Assembly (NCBI GenBank): GCA_016928525.1 | Contig: JAFGKO010000043.1 | Coordinates: forward strand, 1-23,766 | DNA: 23,766 bases | Source of the DNA: Anaerolineales bacterium | GTDB lineage: Bacteria; Chloroflexota; Anaerolineae; Anaerolineales; Villigracilaceae | Direction: 5' to 3' | Shown: piece after piece, positions 1-7,331 of the stretch | Numbering within the stretch: position 1 is the first letter of the stretch | How the letters are laid out: each line of letters opens with the position of its first letter | The notes under the pieces: model-generated | Told to the model about the DNA's origin: nothing | Seen by the model: the letters and a program-made list of their open reading frames with translations, nothing else | Database searches by the model: none | Made by a program: the position numbers and the translations under genes

Positions 1-174
1 CCCTCAAATGCTCAAAAATACACTGACAAGTCCGAACAACGGCGTATGATTATGCAGTTGCGTGCCCAGGGTTGGAGCTATCGCGAGATCGCGGCAGAAG
101 TGGGTCTGCACTGGACGCGGGTCGGGCAGATTGTGAAGTCAGTATCTTCGGAACCTTTGGGTCGCGGCCCCTAA
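1..174 (+). CDS. Helix-turn-helix protein, C-terminal fragment (5' end outside window)
   Basis: Reading frame 1 is open from the first base to a TAA at 172-174, giving 57 residues with no start visible. Residues 19-45 form a classic helix-turn-helix pattern: a helix around MQLRAQGWSYREIAAEVG, then a turn and a recognition-like helix around HWTRVGQIVK. Such domains end sigma-70 family factors, serine recombinases and some small regulators or transposases. The fragment is too short to choose between these. It lies upstream of the polysaccharide genes with 421 bases between, so it is probably not part of that operon. It could be a leftover of a mobile element. Confidence 0.5.
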   Translation, partial: PSNAQKYTDKSEQRRMIMQLRAQGWSYREIAAEVGLHWTRVGQIVKSVSSEPLGRGP

Positions 175-180
175 CGCAGT

Positions 181-534
181 TTACGGAGAATACAAGCAGA
201 GGGTGGATTCTTCGCGTGTCTCAAGTCCAAATGCATTGATCGGCGCATTGCCGCTCGTGGCAAAGTTCGTACGGTCATCTTTGACTAAATCGAGGTTCGG
301 TACAATCGTCGTTGCAACCACTCCACGCGAAGCTATTTCAGTCCCGTAAACTTTTGCATTGTCCTCTATCTTCGACTGCGAACCGGGGATTGTGCCGCAA
401 GAACGGCTAGCCTGAAAAGCCGGCACGATGTTGACTGCACCCTCTGCGGTCGATGTCAGTAAAACGTACGATAGTCTACGTGACATTTCCAATCTCAGCG
501 GAACCGGAATTAGCTCAATCAGTCCAAGCTGCAC
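181..534 (-). CDS. Weak orphan ORF, hypothetical 117-residue protein
   Basis: A minus-strand frame begins with GTG at 534 and ends at 181. An in-frame stop lies shortly upstream of the GTG, so this is the full open frame. I recognise no domain, signal peptide or membrane segment, and no obvious ribosome binding site precedes the GTG. The product has a mixed, moderately polar composition with several Thr/Ser/Val stretches. The frame is the only sizeable one in the 421-base gap 175-595 and would be divergent from the first glycosyltransferase gene. It may be a gene remnant or a chance ORF. Confidence 0.2.
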   Translation of the reverse strand: MQLGLIELIPVPLRLEMSRRLSYVLLTSTAEGAVNIVPAFQASRSCGTIPGSQSKIEDNAKVYGTEIASRGVVATTIVPNLDLVKDDRTNFATSGNAPINAFGLETREESTLCLYSP

Positions 535-560
535 CGGATCAGATGGGCGGTTTTCCAGTA

Positions 561-582
561 TTCAAAAGTAACAGGCGCTCAG
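561..582 (+). repeat. Short imperfect repeat, left copy (TTCAAAAGTRACAGG type)
   Basis: A 22-base stretch beginning TTCAAAAGTAACAGG matches 23267-23288 at 19 of 22 positions (differences at the 10th, 16th and 17th bases). Both copies have CCGGAT plus AG about 15-25 bases upstream. The copies sit just outside the two ends of the polysaccharide gene block in the same orientation. They may be ends of an insertion element or a small dispersed repeat. The left copy ends just 13 bases before the first gene and overlaps its ribosome binding site (AGGAAG at 581-586). Confidence 0.4.
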
Positions 583-595
583 GAAGTTACTCATC

Positions 596-2140
596 ATGAT
601 GTCGAACCCCACGAAAACGAGGATCTCCTTTTTTATCTTGATTGCTGCCTTATTGATATTTATTAATTTAATGGCTACATCACATTACTTGATGGACGAT
701 GCGCTTATTACCTTGCGCTACTCTTACAACCTCGGTCAGATAGGCTCCCCCGTCTGGAACGAAGCCGACGTTCACCAACCGTCGATGGGATATACCACAC
801 CACTGTGGATGGCGCTCAATTCAATCCCCGCGTTTTTTTCTGGCGACCGTGATCTGTTGATTACGTCGGCACGTTCCATTTCAATATTAGCTTTATTCGC
901 GATGGCTATATTAATCATCCGCGAGGTTGATCGGGTTCAAATCAGTACTCCGGCCAAGACCGCGATCATTATTGGAATCTTTGGTCAGGCGGGATTTGCC
1001 TTCCATGTCAACAGCGCGATGGAAACTATCCTGTTTTCCTGTTTTGTTTTGTTGTCAGTTTCATCTTATATAAGGTATTCAACGTTTACCTGGGCGGTGG
1101 TGTTTGGGACGCTGGCATTCTTGACCCGGCCTGAAGGTGCGATCATCGTGGCGCTATTGGTCGCTGTACATTTCTTCAAGGGATCTCCGCGGGGTGCGCT
1201 GGCAGCCGGTTTGGGCTTTGGTCTCGTTGTGCTGTTACTAGGACTAGGCATCCTGGCTTATTACGGGGATATACTTCCAAACAGCCTGTATGTTAAACAG
1301 ACGAGCGGCATCAGTATGGCATCCGTCCGTCAAACCGTTTTCTTTATCGCGACACTTGTGTTTCCGTATCTGGCAATGAGTATTTACGGTGCAGTGGTTC
1401 TAAAAAATCGCCAGAGCAACCTGAGTCTGCTGTCTGCCCTGGCGCTCATAGGATATTTCATTACCGTGGCGCCGCTCATGAATGTTCTGGGGAGATACCA
1501 ATGGCCCTCCTTTGTATTGCTTATCTACGGCAGCCTGCCTGTATTTGAGCACTTGATCCGTAATTCCAGGCGTTATCATTGGGTAGTTGTCGCGTTGGGG
1601 GCATCGATTTTGATCACCAATGTAGGGAATTTCCTCGCCAGCAACTATTTTGCTACGACGACTGGCCTGTCGATGAAGAATCTGGTCGAACTTGGCAAGA
1701 CCATGAGGCCTTATCGGCAGGCGGATCGTTGGTTGGTTTATCACGATGCCGGAGCGATATGCTATTTTAGCAACTGGAATTGCTATGATACTATTGGGTT
1801 AAATAACCGCGCGGTAGCTAAAGATGAAATTCACTTATCCGACCTCTTGTCATTTGATACGGCGGCAGTGGTGATGCAGAATATAGAGTTGAGTTCGTCT
1901 ACTGCCCCTGAACAAATGAACAGATATAAGGAGAGGTACCGGGAAGTTGGCTACCAATACGTTGACACCTATGTGACGCTCCGAGAAGAGAAGGTTCGCG
2001 AGGTTGGCGTCATGGTATTCGCAAAGGATGAGCAAAGCGTGCGGAGTATGCTCACTCATGCCAATCTCCAACCCAATATCGACGAGCAGCCCTTCTACGA
2101 TCTGTATGCGCTGGCACGCTGGATTGCCAAGAGCCGGTAG
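596..2140 (+). CDS. GT-C type integral membrane glycosyltransferase (AftB-like family)
   Basis: The 514-residue polytopic membrane protein is predicted to transfer a sugar from a polyprenyl-phosphate donor on the outer face of the membrane. After the first membrane helix (about 10-29) comes DDALITLRY with Asp34-Asp35, the acidic pair expected in the first external loop of GT-C enzymes. Next are GYTTPLW at 65-71, SAMET at 140-144, LTRPEG at 176-181, YYGDILPNSLYVK at 222-234 and GRYQWP at 299-304. This series is typical of the bacterial family that resembles mycobacterial arabinofuranosyltransferase AftB. About nine or ten hydrophobic segments are visible, and the C-terminal 150 residues are soluble. 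AGGAAG at 581-586 supports ATG 596; ATG 599 is an alternative. Its base composition is low (22 G+C of 60 in 661-720). The sugar is unknown. Confidence 0.8.
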   Translation: MMSNPTKTRISFFILIAALLIFINLMATSHYLMDDALITLRYSYNLGQIGSPVWNEADVHQPSMGYTTPLWMALNSIPAFFSGDRDLLITSARSISILALFAMAILIIREVDRVQISTPAKTAIIIGIFGQAGFAFHVNSAMETILFSCFVLLSVSSYIRYSTFTWAVVFGTLAFLTRPEGAIIVALLVAVHFFKGSPRGALAAGLGFGLVVLLLGLGILAYYGDILPNSLYVKQTSGISMASVRQTVFFIATLVFPYLAMSIYGAVVLKNRQSNLSLLSALALIGYFITVAPLMNVLGRYQWPSFVLLIYGSLPVFEHLIRNSRRYHWVVVALGASILITNVGNFLASNYFATTTGLSMKNLVELGKTMRPYRQADRWLVYHDAGAICYFSNWNCYDTIGLNNRAVAKDEIHLSDLLSFDTAAVVMQNIELSSSTAPEQMNRYKERYREVGYQYVDTYVTLREEKVREVGVMVFAKDEQSVRSMLTHANLQPNIDEQPFYDLYALARWIAKSR

Positions 2141-2145
2141 CGCAT

Positions 2146-2853
2146 GTGTCTATCAAGCCACCCCTAACCAGGAGAGAGTCCGTGCTTGCCATAATTCCCG
2201 CACGTGGAGGATCAAAAGGGATTCCACAAAAAAACATAACTCCACTCGCCGGAAAACCATTGATTGCACATACTATCGAGCAGGCGCGCGCTTCTTCTGT
2301 CATCGCCCGGGTGGTGGTTTCGACGGACGATCCGGCGATTGGCCAGGTGTCTCAGCAGTATGGCGCCGAAGTGATCTGGCGACCTGCCGCGATCAGCAGC
2401 GATACGGCCAGCAGCGAGTCGGCCCTGGTGCACGTCCTTGATCACTTGGAGCGCACGGACGGTTATATTCCTGAACTGGTCGTTTTCCTCCAATGTACCT
2501 GTCCCTTACGCCGTCCAGACGATATTCAAAAAGCAGTCCAAACGTTGCTCGAGGCAGAGGCAGATTCGCTCCTGACGCTGACCCCTTTCAATCATTTTCT
2601 GTGGCATCGTCCGGATGACCAGATCCGCTCGCTCAACTTCGATTACTTGAAGCGCCCACGGCACCAGGAACTGCCCCCCCTCTATATGGAAAATGGCTCG
2701 ATTTACGTCTTCAAACCCTGGGTGCTGCGCGAGACCGGTAATCGCTTGGGGGGCAAGATTGTCCACTATGAAATGGAACCGTTGGCCGCCGTCGATATTG
2801 ATACGCCCGCGGACCTTGCCTTGTGTAAAGCGATCATTTCTTCAGTCTGGTAG
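2146..2853 (+). CDS. neuA: Acylneuraminate (nonulosonate) cytidylyltransferase family
   Basis: This 235-residue enzyme is predicted to activate a nine-carbon 2-keto acid sugar (sialic, legionaminic or pseudaminic type) with CTP to give the CMP-sugar. The family signature IPARGGSKGIP at 17-27 binds the nucleotide. VVVSTDD at 56-62, LQCTCPLR at 115-122 and VDIDTPAD at 216-223 are also present, and the last supplies the metal-binding acidic residues. Length is normal for the single-domain family. The start is GTG at 2146, five bases after the previous stop; an ATG at 2144 is out of frame. It sits directly before the NeuB fusion gene, as in many nonulosonate operons. The sequence alone does not tell the exact sugar. 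Confidence 0.88.
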   Translation: MSIKPPLTRRESVLAIIPARGGSKGIPQKNITPLAGKPLIAHTIEQARASSVIARVVVSTDDPAIGQVSQQYGAEVIWRPAAISSDTASSESALVHVLDHLERTDGYIPELVVFLQCTCPLRRPDDIQKAVQTLLEAEADSLLTLTPFNHFLWHRPDDQIRSLNFDYLKRPRHQELPPLYMENGSIYVFKPWVLRETGNRLGGKIVHYEMEPLAAVDIDTPADLALCKAIISSVW

Positions 2854-2859
2854 TCTATT

Positions 2860-5103
2860 ATGATCATTGATCGAAATCTCAAGCAGTATGCGATCTTGGC
2901 GGAAGAGATGATCTCGAATGCCCTGGATCTCATTGTGAAAAACCGGCGGGAGATTATCTGCGGGATAACTCCTCAGGGGCTGATCGAGGGCATATTTACC
3001 AACGGCGATTTTCTGCGCTGGCTGAAGAACCAGTCTCAGCCGGACCTCAACCAGCCGATCTCGGTGCTGCTCAACCGCGACTTCGTTTACGCCTATGTTG
3101 ATGATAGGCCCGACAAGATCGAAGCGCTGCTGAGTCAGTATCGCTTTGTGCCGCTGCTAGACCAGCGCCGCCGGTTGGCGGCGGTCGCGCGCCATCGCGA
3201 CCGGGAAATACAGATCGGCGCGTTCACAATTAGTGATCAGTCTCCCGCGTTTGTCATCGCCGAAATTGGGATCAATCATAACGGCAGCCTCGACATCGCC
3301 AAACGCCTGGTGGAAAGCGCCGCCGAGGCGGGAGCTAACTGTGCGAAGTTCCAGATGCGCAGCCTGGACACCCTGTACCTCAACCGGGGTAACCCCAACG
3401 ACGCCGGGGAAAATCTAGGGTCTCAGTATACACTTGATCTGCTCACACGCTTCCAACTCAAGCCTGATGAGATGATGGAGGCGTTTGACTATTGCACGAG
3501 CCTGGGCCTGTTTCCCTTGTGTACTCCCTGGGATCTTGAAAGCCTCGCCATTTTGGAGAAGTATGGCATGGAGGCCTATAAGGTGGCGTCTGCGGATATG
3601 ACGAACCATGAGTTATTGAACGCGTTAGCGCAAACCGGCAAGCCCTTGTTCTGCTCAACCGGCATGTCTGACGAAGACGAGATCATTCAAGCCGTCAACC
3701 TGCTGAAGCACCTGGGGGCGCAGTATGTGCTGTTGAATTGCAACTCTGCTTATCCTCCCCCCTTCAAAGATGTCAATTTGCGCTATATGGACCGGCTGCG
3801 CGAGATTGGCGATTGTATGGTCGGGCATAGCGGACACGAACGCGGGATCAACGTCGCGATTGCCGCCGCTGCTTTGGGCGCAAAAGTGATCGAAAAGCAT
3901 ATTACCCTCGACCGGAATATGGAAGGCAATGACCATAAGGTCAGCCTGTTGCCCCATGAGTTCAAGGCGATGGTGGAGGGCATCCGGCAGGTGGAAGAAG
4001 CCCTGGGCAGCGACGTCAGCCGCCGCATTACCCAGGGCGAGCGCATCAATCGTTCCACCCTGGCCAAGAGCCTAGTAGCTACCCGGGACGTGGAACCGGG
4101 GAGCGTGCTCACGGCTGAAATGATCGCGGCTAAAAGTCCAGGGCGAGGGTTGCAGCCGAACCGGAAGACCGAATTGATCGGAAAGCGCCTGAAGCGACGA
4201 CTGCGCGCCGGTGATTTCTTCTATCCCAGCGATCTTGAGACTGAGCACGTACAGCCGCGCCAGTATCACCTGAAGCGCAAGTGGGGCCTACCGGTCCGCT
4301 ATTATGACTATCATGCGATGCAAGAGAAGTCGAATCCTGACTTTTTGGAGTTCCATCTCAGTTATAAGGACATGGATCTTGACCTGCACCAACTCATCAA
4401 GCAGACCTATGATCTCGATTTTACTGTTCACAGTCCGGATCTCTTCGCGGGAGATCATCTGCTGAACCTGGCTGCCGAGGACCCGGAGTATCGCCAACGC
4501 TCGACGGCGGAAGTTCAACGCGCGATCAACATCGCCCGCGAGCTACTGCCCTACTTCAAAGCGGCGACTAAGCCGTTGGTGATTGTCAGCATGGGAGGGT
4601 TCAGCCGGGATCAACTACTGTCTGAATCTCAACGACCGGGAATGTATGAACTCATCGCGGACAGCCTCTCTCGGCTGGATATGGATGGTGTGGAATTGAT
4701 CGCCCAGACCTTGCCGCCGTTTCCCTGGTATTTTGGCGGGCAGTTATACCTCAACCTGTTCGTGGACCCCGTGGACACTGCTGAGTTCAGCCGGATGTAC
4801 GGCTACCGGCTATGTCTGGACGTTTCACACTCCAAACTGGCGTGCAACCATTTTCACTGGTCGTTTTCTGAGTTCGTGAACCATGTGGGGCCGCACATTG
4901 CCCACCTACATCTGGTTGATGCGATGGGACTGGATGGCGAGGGGTTACAGATCGGTGAAGGTGATGTGGATTTCCCGGCGCTGGCCGCCCAGTTGGATGT
5001 ATTAGCACCCAATTCCCCCTTTATCCCCGAAATCTGGCAGGGTCACGAGAATGGCGGTGAGGGCTTCTGGATCGCGCTCGAACGCCTCGAACAGTGGTTC
5101 TAA
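2860..5103 (+). CDS. neuB: Multi-domain nonulosonate synthase: CBS-like pair, NeuB, SAF, TIM-barrel isomerase
   Basis: The 747-residue fusion is more than twice a normal NeuB (about 340-350). Residues 1-115 resemble a pair of CBS domains (GIFTNGDFLRWL at 44-55). Residues 120-383 are the NeuB synthase, which condenses phosphoenolpyruvate with an N-acylated hexosamine: EIGINHNGSLDIAKRL at 135-150, KVASAD at 241-246, STGM at 266-269, LNCNSAYPPPFKDVN at 292-306, IEKHITLD at 344-351 and EGNDHKVS at 355-362. Residues about 398-460 are the SAF (antifreeze-like) domain that normally closes the partner active site. Residues 470-747 resemble the xylose isomerase-like/AP-endonuclease-2 TIM barrel, with candidate metal ligands in FTVHSPD, LCLDVSHSKL, HLHLVDA and PEIWQGH. 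The role of that last domain is not known. It lies six bases after neuA. Confidence 0.88.
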   Translation: MIIDRNLKQYAILAEEMISNALDLIVKNRREIICGITPQGLIEGIFTNGDFLRWLKNQSQPDLNQPISVLLNRDFVYAYVDDRPDKIEALLSQYRFVPLLDQRRRLAAVARHRDREIQIGAFTISDQSPAFVIAEIGINHNGSLDIAKRLVESAAEAGANCAKFQMRSLDTLYLNRGNPNDAGENLGSQYTLDLLTRFQLKPDEMMEAFDYCTSLGLFPLCTPWDLESLAILEKYGMEAYKVASADMTNHELLNALAQTGKPLFCSTGMSDEDEIIQAVNLLKHLGAQYVLLNCNSAYPPPFKDVNLRYMDRLREIGDCMVGHSGHERGINVAIAAAALGAKVIEKHITLDRNMEGNDHKVSLLPHEFKAMVEGIRQVEEALGSDVSRRITQGERINRSTLAKSLVATRDVEPGSVLTAEMIAAKSPGRGLQPNRKTELIGKRLKRRLRAGDFFYPSDLETEHVQPRQYHLKRKWGLPVRYYDYHAMQEKSNPDFLEFHLSYKDMDLDLHQLIKQTYDLDFTVHSPDLFAGDHLLNLAAEDPEYRQRSTAEVQRAINIARELLPYFKAATKPLVIVSMGGFSRDQLLSESQRPGMYELIADSLSRLDMDGVELIAQTLPPFPWYFGGQLYLNLFVDPVDTAEFSRMYGYRLCLDVSHSKLACNHFHWSFSEFVNHVGPHIAHLHLVDAMGLDGEGLQIGEGDVDFPALAAQLDVLAPNSPFIPEIWQGHENGGEGFWIALERLEQWF

Positions 5104-5125
5104 GTCGAAAGAGCTGGTAACTATC

Positions 5126-5998
5126 GTGAGCAATGCACAATCAGAGGTTAAATCCCTAGAGAGTGGCATAGCAACCAAGGCCTACCTGCGCATTCAGCCG
5201 TCGCATGGGTGGGTTCCACTCAAGTTCCAAGAACTGTGGGAATACCGCGAGTTGCTGTATTTCCTGACCTGGCGCGACGTGAAGGTGCGTTACAAACAAA
5301 CGGTCCTGGGGGCGGCGTGGGCGATCATCCAGCCATTTTTTACGATGGTGGTGTTTAGCCTGTTTTTCGGGCAACTAGCTAAGGTTCCCTCCGATGGCAT
5401 TCCCTATCCGATCTTCAGCTATACTGCGTTGGTTCCCTGGACTTTTTTCTCCAACGGGGTCACGCTTTCGTCCAACAGCCTGGTGGCCAACGCCAACCTG
5501 ATCAAGAAGATATACTTTCCGCGCCTGGTGGTGCCGATTTCGGGCGTGATCGCCGGTCTGGTCGATCTGGTGTTGGCCTTTGTGGTGTTGTTGGCCATGA
5601 TGTTGTACTACGGAATATATCCCACCACGCACATCCTGTGGCTCCCCCTGCTTTTGCTGCTGGCGGTCGTTACGGCCTTGGGGGTTGGGATGTGGCTGTC
5701 GGCGATGAACGTGCAGTTTCGTGACGTGCATTACATCATCCCGTTTCTGATCCAGGTCTGGCTGTTCGCCACGCCCATCGCCTATCCCAGCAGCCTGATC
5801 AAAAACGATCTAGTGCGGACGATTTATGGACTTAACCCCATGACCGGTGTTATCGAAGGCTTCCGTTGGGCGCTGTTGGATACGGATACGGCGCCTGGTC
5901 CTATCGTGTTGGTGTCGGCAGTGGTCGCGATCATCCTCCTGGTCAGCGGAACTTTTTACTTCCGGCGAATGGAAAGAACTTTTGCCGACGTGGTGTAG
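5126..5998 (+). CDS. wzm: ABC-2 type polysaccharide export permease (Wzm-like)
   Basis: The 290-residue permease pairs with the ATPase encoded next to it to move a lipid-linked glycan across the inner membrane. An amphipathic N-terminal part (LWEYRELLYFLTWRDVKVRYKQT, residues 37-59) precedes about six membrane helices near 62-84, 98-118, 136-162, 169-193, 204-221 and 258-277. The motifs RDVKVRYKQT, LIKKIYFPRLVVP, NVQFRDV and ATPIAYP are characteristic of Wzm/TagG/KpsM-type transporters. The open frame reaches back into neuB, but I place the start at GTG 5126. This gives a family-typical N-terminus and follows a weak GAAAGAG at 5107-5113. ATG 5051 would overlap neuB by 53 bases and add a low-complexity, Ser-rich leader. 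Confidence 0.88.
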   Translation: MSNAQSEVKSLESGIATKAYLRIQPSHGWVPLKFQELWEYRELLYFLTWRDVKVRYKQTVLGAAWAIIQPFFTMVVFSLFFGQLAKVPSDGIPYPIFSYTALVPWTFFSNGVTLSSNSLVANANLIKKIYFPRLVVPISGVIAGLVDLVLAFVVLLAMMLYYGIYPTTHILWLPLLLLLAVVTALGVGMWLSAMNVQFRDVHYIIPFLIQVWLFATPIAYPSSLIKNDLVRTIYGLNPMTGVIEGFRWALLDTDTAPGPIVLVSAVVAIILLVSGTFYFRRMERTFADVV

Positions 5999-6003
5999 GG
6001 AGC

Positions 6004-7296
6004 ATGACATTGGATAACAACGTTGCCATTCATGTCGAAGGGCTGGGAAAAGAGTATCGTATCGGTAAGAAGGTCGATCGCTATCGCACGCTGCGTGACA
6101 CCCTCGGCAGTGCGGCGAAAGCCCCTATCAAGCGCGCGATGGATCTGCTGCATGGGCAGGCGTATGGGGCGGCGGGGCTGAGCGAAACGATCTGGGCGTT
6201 AAAAGGCGTATCGTTTGAGGTCAAACATGGCGAGGTATTGGGAATTATTGGGAGCAATGGCGCGGGGAAAAGTACGCTGCTCAAGATTCTGTCCCGCATT
6301 ACCGAGCCCACCGAGGGATATGCTGACATTTATGGCCGGGTCGGCTCATTGCTAGAAGTCGGGACCGGTTTTCACCAGGAACTTACCGGGCGCGAAAACA
6401 TTTATCTCAACGGCGCGATCCTGGGGATGCCTCGTGTTGAAATTGACCGGAAGTTTGATGAGATTGTCGCCTTTTCCGGGGTCGAGGAATTTATTGATAC
6501 CCCCATCAAGCACTATTCCAGCGGGATGGGGCTGCGCCTGGGGTTTGCGGTCGCCGCTCATCTGGAACCCGAAATCCTGGTGGTGGACGAAGTGCTGGCC
6601 GTGGGAGATGCGGCATTCCAGAAAAAATGCCTGGGCAAGATGAGCGAAGTCGCTCAGGCCGGGCGGACGGTGCTGTTTGTCAGCCATAATATGGTGGCGG
6701 TGCAAGGGCTGTGCCAATCGGCCATTGTACTGGATCATGGGCGGGTAGTCTTTCAGGGAGAGACTCAACTTGCGATTGATCTGTATCTTCAGAATGCCCA
6801 GATCGAACAGAGAGTAGATTTGACAGAACGCACGAATCGTAAAGGAGATCAGACTTTACGATTTGTCAAAGTGCGTGTGATGGACAAGAACGGCCAGGAG
6901 ATCGACAGAATTGTGTCGGGGCAAGATGTATATTTCAGGCTGTATTATACTGCGCGCAAAAGTTTAAAGAGCGCGAACATTCTGGTTTCTATGACCGTGC
7001 AGGACCAGCATATCCAGCTTTTGAACTTCAACTCCGAGGACACTGGGGACGATTCCCTGGATGTTTACCCTGAAGGCTACTTTGAATGTGAGTGGAAAAA
7101 CTTCAACCTGCTGGGGGGAGAATACCAGGGTGGGTTGTTCTGCTCAATCAACGGCCAGTTGGCGGATTGGGTCGAAGCCGCTTTTAGGTTCGAAGTAGTC
7201 AATGGAGACTTCTTTGGCACAGGGAAACTCCTCGTTCAGAGGCGACGTGCGAAAATCCTGGTGCCTCACTATTGGATTAGCCGGAGCATCGAGTAG
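6004..7296 (+). CDS. wzt: ABC polysaccharide export ATPase with C-terminal glycan-binding domain (Wzt-like)
   Basis: The 430-residue ATPase powers the Wzm-like permease. It has Walker A GSNGAGKST at 83-91, the family motif LLEVGTGFHQELTGRENIYLNG across 116-137, the signature YSSGM at 171-175, Walker B ILVVDE at 191-196 and the switch histidine in VSHNM at 226-230. Residues about 275-430 match the position and beta-rich look of the Wzt C-terminal domain. In known Wzt proteins that domain binds the non-reducing end of the finished glycan and sets export specificity. ATG 6004 follows GGGAG with short spacing; the open frame upstream lies inside wzm. G+C is 50-63% per 60-base line over most of the ATPase part and drops to 43-47% from about 6781, the domain boundary. 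Confidence 0.92.
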   Translation: MTLDNNVAIHVEGLGKEYRIGKKVDRYRTLRDTLGSAAKAPIKRAMDLLHGQAYGAAGLSETIWALKGVSFEVKHGEVLGIIGSNGAGKSTLLKILSRITEPTEGYADIYGRVGSLLEVGTGFHQELTGRENIYLNGAILGMPRVEIDRKFDEIVAFSGVEEFIDTPIKHYSSGMGLRLGFAVAAHLEPEILVVDEVLAVGDAAFQKKCLGKMSEVAQAGRTVLFVSHNMVAVQGLCQSAIVLDHGRVVFQGETQLAIDLYLQNAQIEQRVDLTERTNRKGDQTLRFVKVRVMDKNGQEIDRIVSGQDVYFRLYYTARKSLKSANILVSMTVQDQHIQLLNFNSEDTGDDSLDVYPEGYFECEWKNFNLLGGEYQGGLFCSINGQLADWVEAAFRFEVVNGDFFGTGKLLVQRRRAKILVPHYWISRSIE

Positions 7297-7331
7297 CCAG
7301 AGGGTGATGTCTGTTGCGAGGGAGATATTGT

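Noticed and set aside
5051..5125. N-terminal extension of the ABC permease from ATG 5051
   Set aside because: It overlaps the end of neuB and adds a Ser-rich stretch atypical of the family; GTG 5126 fits better.
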